64,000 nucleotides of DNA from Ananas comosus (Eukaryota; Streptophyta; Magnoliopsida; Poales; Bromeliaceae), in contig NC_033628.1 of NCBI RefSeq assembly GCF_001540865.1, positions 13,700,311 through 13,764,310 of the forward strand. Reading direction: 5' to 3'. This document shows positions 36,701 to 48,715 of this stretch, in pieces. The translations under genes were made by a program, and so were the position numbers. A model generated the notes under the pieces. That model saw only the letters and a list, made by a program, of their open reading frames with translations. It was not told where the DNA came from and made no database searches. Position 1 is the stretch's first letter, and each line of letters starts with the position of its first letter.

Positions 36701-39700
36701 ATATTGCTATGGTTTTGCATATCTCCTTTTCCTTTAAATTTTTATTGAGTCCTACTGTTGATTTTTGCTCTAAGTTGGTTCTGCACACCAATAGATAAAT
36801 TTTTCCTTGTGCACATTATTTGGCAGGACGAGTTTGATGCATTTCCTGGGCCTATCCTTAGAACGGCTTTTGATCTCCCCTCTTGTAAAAGGTAGTGGAT
36901 TTATATCTAAATTTTCCGTGCGTTAGTAAATGCAGAGATGTTCTGCAGACTGGAACTAAAAAGTGGACTGTACTGTCAGGGAGAAGATTTCTCAAGGCAG
37001 TGGAACTAGCATCACACAAGGGTTGTCTCAGCTCAGAAAGCTGCAAAGAAGTTGGAGTTCTGTTGTAATGGTATGTTCTCTTATGTGCATCGGAAAAGAT
37101 ATGAGCATGGGAACACTGAAAAAGTACATCAAATGATGCTTGCGTACTTTTCCATAATTGCACTGCATCTGCATTCAACTGTTAATTAGAAAATATCAGG
37201 TATATGGGGTTTCTTGCAGAGTTTCTTCAACATGATCCAGTATGCATGTGCATTTAATGCTATTGGTATACATTTTACTGTAACTCTGAATGATTATAAC
37301 GTTTTCACTATACGGTGAATTTGCTTAAGAGTTGAAATGGATAATACATAGGATTTATCCTGCTACTCCTCTCTCTTTCTCGTTGTTCTTTATCTTTTTG
37401 ATCTGCCATTCACGCTATTTCTCCTGCAGACTATTCTGGTTCAATTGGTATATCCATGTAAATGCTTTTTTTGGGTGATATTTAGAGTTCTCAAGCTTAT
37501 TTTCTTTTCCAGTGACTCCACAGGTTCAAGTTTGAGCACCTCATTATATAATGTTATATCTCTTGCGAGCATCACTCAATTGTCTTCTTTGTTTACTTTA
37601 TAATCTTTACAGTGCTTATTTGAAACTGGAAAACGTAGCAAGATGCAGCTACTAGACATTTTCTGTGAAGCCAGCGATCCTAATTTGCAAATATCTTCTA
37701 TGACTAGAGGCATCCCTATTACAGGAAAACTGGGCTCTGGCAAAGCAGGATTTATTGCTCAGGCAATACATAGAGTAAGGTTGTAGCATCCTAGAGATTG
37801 CTTTTGGCTTACGAATGAATATTGCTTCATAGCTGAACTTTATGTGTTCGTCATTACATGTTTGAACAATACCACTAACTATATATTCTTTGATTATCAA
37901 ACTTGATTTCGGGAAAATATTATGGAGGTCTCTGACTTAAAAAGGAGTAAGATTTATGTCTCATAAGACGTTCAATTGATCACCAACCGTCTCTAGTGCA
38001 AGTGGCAAAGGGCTTGGTGGTTGGTACGCGAGGTCTCAAGTTTGAAGCCTAGTTGCTTCACATTTCCAGCTAAGTTTATTTCTAGAAAAAATAAACGAAG
38101 CGGGTAGTATGCTACCTTTCTCTCTCAAAAGAAAAAATCGCTCAATTGGTCATCTAAATACCGCTGGAGTTGGAGTATAGGACAACTACAGAACTTCCCA
38201 TCATCTCATGGTAGTAATAGTTAATGATAAGATCACTGAAGTGAAAACTTATCCACATTACTAAGTCACTATGGTGCCATCTTATGTTGTACCGCCCTTT
38301 CATTGGTGCCATCTTGTGAAGTGAAAACTCATCCACATTGCTCACTATGGTGCTCGCTATTTTCACCATTAGGTTTCCAATTTGGGTATGGCGGATGCAA
38401 AAATTGTCTTTGGTTGATTAATATAGGAAGTATTGTACTCTTGTTTTTTTTGCCCTTATTACATTGCTGATATCTAGGAATATGTTGGCGATTTGTTATA
38501 TTGTCCAGGGAATTGCCCATCGCCTTGCTTCCTCACGTGCTTAAAATGTGGAGTCTCCATATGAAAGACATGAATGAGGTACTATAGATGTTATTTTCCC
38601 ATATTAAAAGTGGTGTTTATTGTCAATATGTTAGTATCCCTCTTCTCAACATTTTAAAATTACAAATCTTACAAATATTTTTTTCTATCAACTTTAGCCC
38701 AGTTGTGAAATAATGTGCTAGATCTCTTGAATGGAAAAAGAAAGAGCAATTCTGGAATACTTGAATATACCAGAGTCATTACAACGGTGTCTTAGTAGTC
38801 TCTCTGTGCACTTTCTTTATTTCATTGAATCAGATAATGATTGGAGTACCAATTGGGAATATTTGTGCTCTTCTAGTGACTGAGCCAACCTTAGATCCAA
38901 AAGATTTTCGATAACATAAAAGGAAAAAAAAACCTACCAAAGTTTAAAGATTTGTCAATTTTTCCCAATATTGATTGAGTTGAAGGCTATTACTAATATG
39001 GTCTCAAGTATAAAGATTTCTCTGTAGATTTCAGTGGCAGTTAAGATTCATGGTCTTCCTTGCAATGCCGTATTATAGTGCTGATATTTCTGTTGTATTA
39101 TTGACTCCTGTGTATTAAAGCGTGAATATTCTTCTGAAAAGATATGTTTTTGAATGTTATAGCAGGAAACTTCACGTAATTGACTACATTATGAATTTCA
39201 TCACATCTTGACTGGATTTAACCTTTATAATAGGTCATAGATAAAGTGAAAGAACTCCAATCAAACATAGCAAGTGGAGATGGTGGCCAGCTCTATAAGG
39301 AAAAGTGGACAGACATTCACAAGTACGAGCAAGGCTTTAATTTATTCTCTCCTGCATTTAGGGAATTTAAATGATCCATGTACTTACGGGTTTTCTTTCT
39401 AAAGTAGCTGCACGTAGACAAGTTGTTCTACAAGTGGTTGTGTTGTGAAGCAACAGTCTCAAATATCAAAACATTTTATTTGAGTATTCAACAGTACTTG
39501 ATCAGTAGAAACATTACATGTTTTCATGCGACAGGAGGCCAGTATACTTGGGTGCAAGAAAGGGAACAGTATCAGTAAATGATAAAGCAGCTATGTTGTT
39601 GGATGACATGGTCAGGTAGGACTCACCTTTATCGTGTGTGCAATTCGATTGGAGCATTTTCCTTGTAGATTGTACTGGTCTTTCTTCAGTACAGGCTATA

Positions 39701-42700
39701 CTATTTTTCGCATTTTATGCAAAGAGAGAAAACTTGAGATTTGGGAATGGTTTTTGCTATCATCATTTATCCAGTATTCCAGTGTTCTTTTTATTCAAGA
39801 ACCAGTTACTAAATAAGCCTGTGTATGAATATTTCCAAGTATCTGAAAAAAATTGTCGAATTGAATCTCTATAGAATTCGGTGGTTTTTACCTTAAAACT
39901 TTCCTGGTGGAGTAAATTTTATCTTTGGCTATCTGTGTTGTTATACATTTTCCTTCTCTAAGAATGCGGACAAGAATTTTAAAGCCAACTCTGGATACTA
40001 TATTTGGTTTATTGATTTTTTTCCTCTCAAGACTCACTAAGTTTCAAATTATTATATGTGTTTCTATATATGTCCAAAATACATTAAAATTTCCAAAATG
40101 TAAATTGCTCTTCCATTAGCTTAGAATACCGGATTATATATGTATAGCATTTCCTTGTGTTAGTGATTTTGCAAAATATTGTTTTTATTGGAAATCAATG
40201 TTCCACATTTCTATAAATTGTTGTTTGAAACAGGAAATATTTGACCCCTATAGAGTGTGCACCTTTTCATGAAATCATCTGCTTCGGACATGTTGAAATT
40301 CTACAATCAGTAAGTCCTTTGATCTCATGATATTGATGGTTTAACATTCTCTTTACAAGGATTGATTTTGTTGTTGAATCGACGTTACTAATTAACTCTG
40401 TTCTTTGCTTGCGGCACTTTTTTTTTTTTTTTGCATTCGATATCTGCTGCACATAAGGAAAAGTATGGCTTAAATGGTCAATGTTCTTTCCTTCATTACC
40501 CTTTATTGCATTACAAGCCTATGCTTGTGTCTTTTCTATGTACTACTATGGATCCCCAAAGAATACAACTTTTATAAGTTGTTGATGTGTTGGCATGCAT
40601 GATATGGAAGGCTTTGATTGGGTCGTACACATTGTTCAAAATGCTACGTGGGTTTGCCAGCACATCCTAGGCCAATAAAGGGAACCTTTTTTGGGAACCC
40701 AAAGCATTGCCTATTGTCTTATGCATAGTTAGTTAATTCGGATTCGGCAAAAATTCGGTACGGGTATAATTCGAATAAAATCCGCCTTTTAATTTTTAAA
40801 TTCGTTAAAAAATACGGCTAAAAAACGGATTCGGTAATTATTCGGATACGTGATTTATACGGGTATTATACGTTCACCAATTAAAAATTCGGGATCAAAA
40901 ATTCGGCTATATATTAAATATATAATAATTAATATACTATATATATTATTATTATAATTTTTATATACAAATTAAGTATATTCATATATTAATAATAAAC
41001 ATATATTAATAATATATAAGATTTATATATTTAAAAATATTAATAAATAATTATAAATTTATAAATAAAATATCATATAAATATTTCTATATAAAAATAA
41101 AAATAAAAAAATATATATAATAAATGAATATATATATATATATATAAGAGGGAGGTCCACAGGTCCACTGTGGACCTCCCCTCATGCGGTCCACGAGGTG
41201 GAAATGGCCTCGTGGACCGCGTGCACCATCCATGCCTTATGAGCCCCGATTTTTTTCCTGTTCATCTTCTTTTTTTCTGCCGAGGCGAGACGGGATCCGC
41301 AGCGTTGCTCTCGGCACCGGCGAGGGCGGCGGAGGACGACGACGACGTGAGCGGTGACGAGACAGGATCCGCAGCCGTGGCCCTTGCTCCCGGTGCCGGC
41401 GAGGGCGGCGGAGGACGACGACGACGCGAGCGGCGACGACGCGACCCTCGGCCGATCGCCGATTTTTTGGGCGATTTATTCGCGAATCGCGAATAATTCG
41501 CGAATAATTATTTTTGAGGAAAAAATCGCGTTTTTTTCCTAATTTTTTGAAAAAATACGGGACGCCCCGTTTAATTCGTATTTTTAAATGTACGCGAATT
41601 ATTCGCGTATTAATCGCGAATTAACTAACAGAGGTCTTATGTATCTTGAACAACAGAAAATGAACCATTTTAGGAGTTGCTCGGTGAACTCTGAAAGAAA
41701 CCATGGGATGCCATTAAAATTAGAAGAGATTAAAGAGTTACGATCAGCATCCTTATCCTACTAGATTCAAGAGCTTGGATGAAGTCAGATTATAGGTTAT
41801 CTTATTCATGGCAATTCCAGGTCATCTTCCATGTGTCTCTAGTAGGGTTTTTTTTTGTCCTCATTCAATTTTGTGATCCGGCAAAATTTTCCTTATTTTG
41901 CTACTATCCATCTCATCTAGTGTCTGGACCATTATCTTTTGTCTTCTGATTTTGTACTCCCTATTTAATTCTAGCTTGTGATCTCCTTTCTTAGAACTTT
42001 GTGTCAGTTCTGATTATCTGACCATATGTCTAAGAGGAAATGATTAATTTTAAATGTAGGCATTAATTGGAGATACAAGGAGGATAATTCAGGTTGATCT
42101 TTTGAAGCCTCAAAATCATCTTCGGTGCTCTTGCTGCAATGGTGATGAAAATATTGTATCACCAACAATGCATGATACCTCAATTATGTGAGCATTTTTG
42201 TATTTCTTGCAAATCTTTTACACCGTTTCGAATAAGCTTCCAGTGCATATGTAGTTCTTTAATGTTCATCTCACGCATATGTAGTTCTTCAATGTTCATC
42301 TCACTGAATTCTGCGTAGTCATACCTTAGATATATAGTAATGAGGACCTGAATTACGTTTATTTTTCCTAGTCTACTGAAATTCTATTGTGCTTTGGTCA
42401 TTCTCAAAAGAAGTGTTTGTTGCTATGCTTGTGATCACTGATATGGTAGAATTTAAAAATTATTATGCAGGTACTACCTCTCTCAAGAGTATGGTGATGT
42501 CATTAATCTTCATGATTGGTACCAAATTTTCAAAGTGACAATTAGTACTCCTAGCTCAAAATCCAGAAAGAGATTGCATAATTCTCCAGCATCCAAAAAA
42601 CTTAAAACCACACCTACAGAGAATGAAGCTGAGATCCAGTATCCTTTGGGTTTTACTGCTTTTCATTCAGATTAGAGGGCATTCATCATTAGACACCGAC

Positions 42701-43172
42701 AAAAAAATATGTAGGAATAAATGACTTTCAACTTATTTGTAAGTGGTTAGAATTTTGAACTCATTCCGTAATAGTATTTTGTCGTTCCTGCACAACAGTT
42801 ATCAAAAAGTTGATATTGCATTCTCTAAATCCACTTTTAGGAAACTAAAACTTCTAATTTAATAATGCCTATTAGGTATCTTTTTAAGAGCCTCTTTATG
42901 TTTATATGTAAGATAGAATAGGATATGACATTCATAATTTACAGTAGTATCTATATTACTTTATGGAACACTGATATGTAGTCCAAAACCGACGTTTGCT
43001 AACTGGATACATCAACTGGCTATTGGTGAAAGATGGATTGTGATCCTTCATATGATGTTTTTCAAGATCAAGGTTTTGTAGGGCTGTTACGGAGCTCCAA
43101 ATCACCGGGCTTCTTCGGATGCCGAGCAAGAGAAGGCCGGACTTCGTCCAGAGAGTTGCATTTGGTCTTTAG
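33718..43172 (+). CDS. ORC3: Origin recognition complex subunit 3, 17 exons, 719 aa
   Basis: ORC3, a nuclear subunit of the complex that marks replication origins. Exons: 33718-33795, 33879-34094, 34192-34366, 34454-34623, 34724-34854, 36001-36274, 36380-36454, 36827-36891, 36980-37070, 37613-37779, 38509-38578, 39234-39322, 39535-39615, 40234-40309, 42060-42187, 42471-42638, 43067-43172; sum 719 codons plus stop. The N-terminal AAA+-like domain (about 27-350) keeps a Walker B-like strand NPIIIIIDDMQ (232-242) but no P-loop, as usual for ORC3. The middle has RSWSSVVM and CLFETGKRSKMQLLDIFCEA. The C-terminal winged helix ends with ELQITGLLRMPSKRRPDF and RVAFGL. Exon 9 must start at 36980 (an upstream AG brings a stop), and the exon 7 donor GTTATC is weak. 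Large introns carry MITE-like, SINE and hAT-like insertions. Confidence 0.92.
35111..35668. repeat. Direct repeats of ~80 bp flanking a foldback element in ORC3 intron 5
   Basis: 35111-35190 and 35584-35668 are about 80% alike: both read TAAACAG...AAGAACAGAG(G)AAAGTA, then CTATAT(C)..AT...AATAAAGGCAT and GGTTTTTATTTT. Between them lies the foldback element 35192-35548. The repeats are far longer than a target-site duplication, so they represent a separate local duplication. Confidence 0.75.
35192..35548. mobile_element. MITE-like foldback element (~357 bp) in ORC3 intron 5
   Basis: The left end AAAAATGTATGGACCTTACC is matched by the inverse of the right end (GGCAAGGTCCATACATTTTT), and the inverted similarity continues for about 80 bp, including the AAAATTTTAATTTTACT block. 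There is no coding capacity. The superfamily is undetermined; a TTTATTTTCT-like sequence on both sides may be a target duplication but is AT-rich and weak evidence. Confidence 0.7.
37983..38141 (+). mobile_element. tRNA-derived SINE copy 1 in ORC3 intron 10
   Basis: About 159 bp starting near CCAACCGTCTCTAG with an A-box-like GTGCAAGTGGCAAAGG and a B-box-like AGTTTGAAGCC, followed by a unique body (TTTCCAGCTAAGTTTATTT) and an A-rich tail after TCTCTCTCAAAA. It is flanked by TCAATTGATCA (37972-37982) and TCAATTGGTCA (38142-38152), a likely 11-bp target-site duplication with one mismatch. A second copy lies at 49393-49545. Confidence 0.85.
40716..41641. mobile_element. hAT-like non-autonomous element (~910 bp) with 8-bp TSD in ORC3 intron 14
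   Basis: An element at 40724-41633 is bracketed by a perfect 8-bp direct repeat GTCTTATG (40716-40723 and 41634-41641). Terminal inverted repeats: left CATAGTTAGTTAATTCG, right complement CTCTGTTAGTTAATTCG. An 8-bp TSD and TIRs beginning with C fit the hAT superfamily. Inside are AT-rich blocks, then two adjacent hairpins and a GC-rich passenger (41170-41500). No transposase is encoded. Confidence 0.85.
41284..41436. repeat. GC-rich tandem repeat (two ~75-bp units) inside the hAT-like element
   Basis: Two copies of GGATCCGCAG(C)...TTGCTC(T/C)CGG...CCGGCGAGGGCGGCGGAGGACGAC...GAGCGG(T/C)GAC lie in tandem. The composition is very different from the AT-rich host intron. It reads open on the plus strand as an Ala/Asp/Arg-rich peptide, which may be chance. 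Confidence 0.8.
42248..42305. repeat. 30-bp tandem duplication in ORC3 intron 15
   Basis: CATATGTAGTTCTTTAATG-TTCATCTCAC is repeated directly after itself with one base changed. Small recent duplication without evident role. Confidence 0.85.
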
Positions 43173-44624
43173 GCTTTTAAAATATGGTAAATGTTTTCAT
43201 CCCATGAAAGTGTATATCAGGATAAACCAAGTAATGTATTACTTTTGGAGTTTGTCAGTGTGGTTTCTCCTAACTTTTCATCGCTTTGAGTAATTTATTT
43301 CTTATTAATACCCAAATCTATCGCATTTTTTGGTATTCCATAGGGTGGTGATTTATAAAAGCAAGGAATTTTCCTTTGCCAACATTTGAATACTTGCAAA
43401 GAGCAGCTGCAGAGGAATCAGTCGTTAATTCGCAAGGCACGGGCATATGATGCATCTCCATATTCCCAAAGCTTGATTCGATTTGGGCATGCATTCCGCC
43501 CCCGCTGGTGACTGTCGTGAATCCTTGGCTTAATCAACGTCTCAGGCTTTCAACAGGCCAACAGGTCACTCTTATGAAAAACTATGCAGCGTGGCTTTTC
43601 TTCTTGTGTCTGATTCTCTTTGAAGCGCTGTTAACATGATATTTATTTATTCATTTATTTTGAAACAAAGCCCGTAGAAAGATGATGGTTTATTTATGTT
43701 ATGACCAAGGCATGGCGCCTCAGAGGAAGGTATTATTATTATTATTATTATTATTATTGTATACTAGCACTCTTACTTCGGTATCTCTCACTGTTTCTTA
43801 TGTAATTAATGTAGATGGATTCCCTAATGGTTATTATTTTAGCCACACTCATATGTCGACAAATTAGGAGCACACATTGGTGGTATGGTTATAGTCAAAA
43901 GAAGAGCCAAATTTCCCGTCGTTTCGAACACTGAATAGACCAAGCCGTTGTCAGTGGGCATGGCACAAATCAAGCCTACGGGTATTCCATCAAAATGTAT
44001 GTCCGAAAATATAGATGCATACAAAGTATCTAGCACCATATCCCTAGAAACGTGTGTTAAATTTAGCTGTACAAAGAAATCATAAACATCAAATATGCAA
44101 CAAATGTAGTGTCCATCGAGCAACAAAAAAGAAAAGAAAAAAGAAATCAAACATTATGCATGATGTACTTGTACTTTGACCTCAGAATATAAAAATGCAT
44201 TTTCTGCGAACCTATATTTATATCTAGAAACATGGGGTAGAAGAAGTCAAACCAATTCCATGCATTGATTCCACCCTATATTCCAGGGCATCACCGATGA
44301 CATTCCCATTTAGAGGAAAACACACACACACAGTAAAGAACGCTGCAACTACAAATTTGGTCTAAAATCACAATGAGATTTCTCTTCATACAAGCAAATG
44401 AATCCTAGTATTACCTAACACAAGTAGGTCAGTTTGATTCTGAAATCGGTTCTATCGTTCAGAAACTACCATTCCTGAAAGAAAGATTTCACACAAGCAA
44501 GCCAGACTGATGGAGCCTAAGGAGAAAGAAACTATACACCAAGCTCATTTGGGACGGCAAAACATAGCCCAACACAAAAAGTTTAAACATGAATACTAAC
44601 TATGCCGCAATGCTAAGAAAGTTC
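43173..44624. other. Convergent intergenic region after ORC3
   Basis: Contains the ORC3 3' UTR and the 3' flank of the minus-strand coiled-coil gene. An (ATT)n run lies at 43731-43757 and a short (CA)n near 44325. No further gene is supported. Confidence 0.55.
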
Positions 44625-46281
44625 CTATAAGATATTAGGAACCTGGGAGGCAAGCCTGTGCTGCAACTCCTTAATCTTCAAGCACAGCTCTACCTTCTGC
44701 TCCTTGTAGCTCTGAAGCAAGTAGTCCTTCCCTTCAATCACTTCCCTTAACTCCGCCACTTCCCTCTTCAGCATCTCAACCTTCTCTTCATCCCCTCTAA
44801 CCTCCCCACCACCACTAAAACAGTGCAAATCCACATCATCTATGTGGTTAGCATATCCATTCACAAATCCATTAGCATGCACTGGTTTCTCTTGCGAACC
44901 CATCTCTGCCACACAGTGGTCGGCGATGGCTTTTCTGAGCCGCTGGATCTCCCTCTCAGACTCGAAGAGGTCCGTATTTGCAGCATCGATCTGAGACTGC
45001 AAATCAGCTGAATGGCTCATTTCGATGTTTAGGGAATTGCGGAGGTCCACGATCTGTGACTGCATCTCCATTATCATCTCGTCCCGTCTTTGGAGCTGTT
45101 GCCTTAGCTTTTGAATCACCTCTCGCTTGATGTAGATGTCTGATCCGGATTCTGAGACACATGGGGATTCTGAGCTGTTTGAGTGATGGAACGGCTTTTG
45201 AGGTAGCCCTAGGCGATCGGGTGAAGGTGACCACATCACTCCGCTGTCTTTGTTGGGCTCTTCAGTTGGGATCTTTACTAAAGGAAGGGAGCTATCTTCT
45301 TCCTTGGACATTTGACTGGTGGGTACCAGCTTTATGTTTAATGCAACATCTGAAATCATTATGTCATCACATTACCTTTTTATTCGCAAATCTAAAAATT
45401 AGAGCTTCTATTTCACCTTTATTCAGAGAATATGGGAGAGCCGCTATATCATATTTATTCTATTTCTTTCCTGGATTAACAGTTTAAGATCAAAATAGTG
45501 AAGTCCAAGTATAGTTATTTTCCTTCATTTTTGTGTGTGTAAATATTTGCATGCACCAGGACACATGCAGGTAAAGAACAAATAAAGTGGCAGCACAAGT
45601 ATTTGAAAAGAGAAAGCAAACACACAAAATGCCATCTAAAATCTTACTAGGACTATTTCTAAGGAAGACATTACTTTTGATAAAGCCACACATTTGTGTT
45701 TGATAACACTTTCTTGGAAGTACCACCTCTACCACCCACCAAGTATATGTTCAGTACAGCTTTTTCCTATACGCTTAAGATCAAACACCCACACAGCTGC
45801 TAAAGGAGTATAATATCACGTAAAAATGCGAGAAGAAAAATTGATACTTAAGCAGTTCAAAAATACAACACCTGAGGGGCAATGATAACAGCCATCTTCC
45901 TTTGAAGTATAACAATATAAATTTGAATGCAGTTGGCAAGTTGAAGCCCTCCGCCTGGTTGCAGATTTTCCCCTCTCTGGTTAAGTATGTTAATAAATAA
46001 TAAGTATAATAAGAAGACACAATAAACTTCTTACTTCATAAGGTGTCTAAAACGGCTTGACCATTAGAAAGAACAATGTAAAATTGGATAAGACCTTTTG
46101 TAGCATTATTGGAACTATTTGAACGACTGTTCTGAAAGATCTGATTCAGTTTGCATCCAAGCCTGATAGACAATGTGCTTAACAATGCGCCTCCGGCTAG
46201 AAGGACCCAATTTGGTCCTTCTCCTTGAACACGCTCCAACCGCTTTGCTCTCTGAATGGTCCCATTTGCATTCGGTTTCAT
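44625..46281 (-). CDS. Plant-specific membrane-anchored coiled-coil protein, 3 exons, 338 aa
   Basis: Exons 46281-46095, 45976-45872 and 45349-44625 give 338 codons plus stop. An N-terminal hydrophobic segment (about residues 24-41, NWVLLAGGALLSTLSIRLG) looks like a membrane anchor. Exon 2 holds a compact Cys/His motif: CQLHSNLYC...DGCYHCPSG. It is followed by a Ser/Pro-rich stretch (KPFHHSNSSESPCVSESG) and two long coiled coils (about 170-235 and 285-338; VIQKLRQQLQRRDEMIMEMQ, REIQRLRKAIADHCV). I recognise the set as a conserved plant family of uncharacterised proteins but know no function. Exon 2 must begin at the upstream CCAG (45976): the nearer AACCAG acceptor puts the Cys motif out of frame. 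Confidence 0.85.
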
Positions 46282-47307
46282 CTTAAGGGATCGGTGACAG
46301 GTATTAGAAGCTCAACACTTTACAAAGTAATCCTGCAAGGAAATAGATTATTAGCAAGTTCGAGTAAAGAAGCAAACTATACAACATCTATGTTTCGCGA
46401 ATATCTAAATAATAAGTTTAAGGCAAACATAAAAGAACAGAGAAAAATTAAGATTTACTGTCCATATATTTGCTACTACTGCGTTCAATGCAAAAACAAA
46501 CCAAATTTGAAATGGAAGATTTTGAAAAAAAAAAAAACTAACATTACACGAGCAAGAAAGTAGATACAAATACTATGTTTTGCAGATTTGCCTTCCATAA
46601 CACAGAAACAGATCTTCAGGACGCCCTATGGAACCTAAATCCAATTTTAAGCTAATTTCGCAGAACAAGTACTGAATCGTTCACAGTGAGTCACTCAAAA
46701 CATAATAACCCCTAATTCAAACGTGCAAATGCCATTCATCTCTTACCCAGTCCGCATATTTCTCTTTTTTTTTTTCATTTGATAAACCCTAGAAATATTC
46801 CACTATAATAAATGGCATAAAATATTTCAAATATAGTAAAGCTCCACAACATCACCGCAAAATCCAATGCTCTCCGATCAATTCAAAATTCCCCCCCCCC
46901 CCCAAAAAAAACCCCTAAAAAATCAACAGAAATGGGAAGTAGAAACAGCAGTAAATCGCACAGAAAAAGGAAAATATCGACCTCATTCAACTGGAATCGC
47001 CGAAAAGAATCCGATCCCTCCTTATTTCAAAGAAGAAGAAAACGACGACGACGACGACGACGACGACGATGAAGAAGAAGAAAAAGAAGCAGCAGCAGCA
47101 GTTTCTCTCGCACACTATGACTACAGCCCTTTCCTTTCTCCTCCTCTCCTCTTTCTTACTTTAATCTCTTCCACACTACTCTCCTTTTTTTTCCCTCGAG
47201 ATATTTCCTCTTTTCTCTTTATTCTTCTTCTTTTCTCTTTTTTTTTCCCCTTTTTTAAAATAAAAAATTGTGATCCTTAGGTTTTGGAGAAGCGGAGTGG
47301 TATGAGA

Positions 47308-47340
<33 letters not shown>

Positions 47341-47401
47341 GGAGAGTGGGGAAGGGGAACCCTCGTCTTTGGGCGTTCGATTTGGCGGCTTCGGGTGCGG
47401 G

Positions 47402-47440
<39 letters not shown>

Positions 47441-48669
47441 TCGAAAAACCGTGCGGCCGCACCGGCACGTGCACGTCGCCTATCACGTGTCCACTGCGAC
47501 AGGCGAAGCCGTGGGCTAACGGAAAATTTTCTTTTTTTTATTTCTTTTTCCCGATCGATTTTTATGTTTTTAATCTTCTTTTATTAAGAAATAGAGAGGC
47601 AAAACAAGGCCACAGGTCTTGGAATAAATTATCAATAATATTTTATTTGATATACGAATTTTTTTTATTATAATTAAAAACTAGACCTATGATCAAGTCT
47701 CTATAATTAAATACAATTTTCTATCTTCCAAATATTTTTAAAATTAAAATAAATTATTTTACAGAGTCAGAATATACTATTCTATCAATTTGTGAATGTC
47801 GGGAATTCTTAAAAAAAAAAACCTATATTTTAATAGGCTTCTTAAATACCGCTGCAGGAAACAATAGTTTTCGTGGTCAAATGCTATTTTACGTATGCAC
47901 ACTATCAGCAAATTGCCTATTAACTCATGCAAAGAAGAATTATTTATGCTTTAATTACTTATTAAGTGTTGCCCCCTAATTAGACTTAAAATAGTGAAAT
48001 CATTTGAAGAGGTGCAACAATCAACTATCAAATGTCAAGTGAATCAACAATAAATTACAATCATATGATACCAAGCTAAATTATTGTAAGTTTGAGAGTT
48101 CAATCAAATTCATCTGTGATTTAAGTGAATGAAACATTATCTACTCATTTAATTTAAATTCCACATTATTTGGTCATATATGTGAGCCAGAGTACTGACT
48201 TTTTAGCATATTTTGGTAGCTAATTAACTTAATGTTTTAGGTGGAGAACCTAAAATATATCCCATGGGAGAAGAGCTGAATAGGCAATTAAAATTCTTAT
48301 CAGAGAATAAAAAAAATGGATTAAAGAATAAGAGAGTTCAAAATACCCTCAAATCTTTGGAAAGTCAATGCGATGTTTTAGTTGGCATGCATGTCATTTA
48401 GTTTGGAACTTTTCTTCTTGAAATAAATATAAGGGGAGGGTAAACTTATTCCTACCATGATCTTGTCAAATGCTGTAATAACTAAGAAAGTCAACTCACT
48501 CATCGTTGCATTTAACACAGTTTCTCAGCTAATTGATATAAACAATTTAAATAGAAATAAAATCAAAAGCTCAAAAGCTAGCAATCAACAAAAAAAAAAA
48601 AGAAAGAAAAAGGGACCTACAATTTAGGAGGTTCCGGCTGGTACATTTTTACCTTAAAACTTCTGAACT

Positions 48670-48715
<46 letters not shown>

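Noticed and set aside
41170..41496. 108-codon frame in the GC-rich part of the hAT-like element as a real gene
   Set aside because: Low-complexity repeat translation inside a transposon within an ORC3 intron; treated as passenger DNA, not as a gene.
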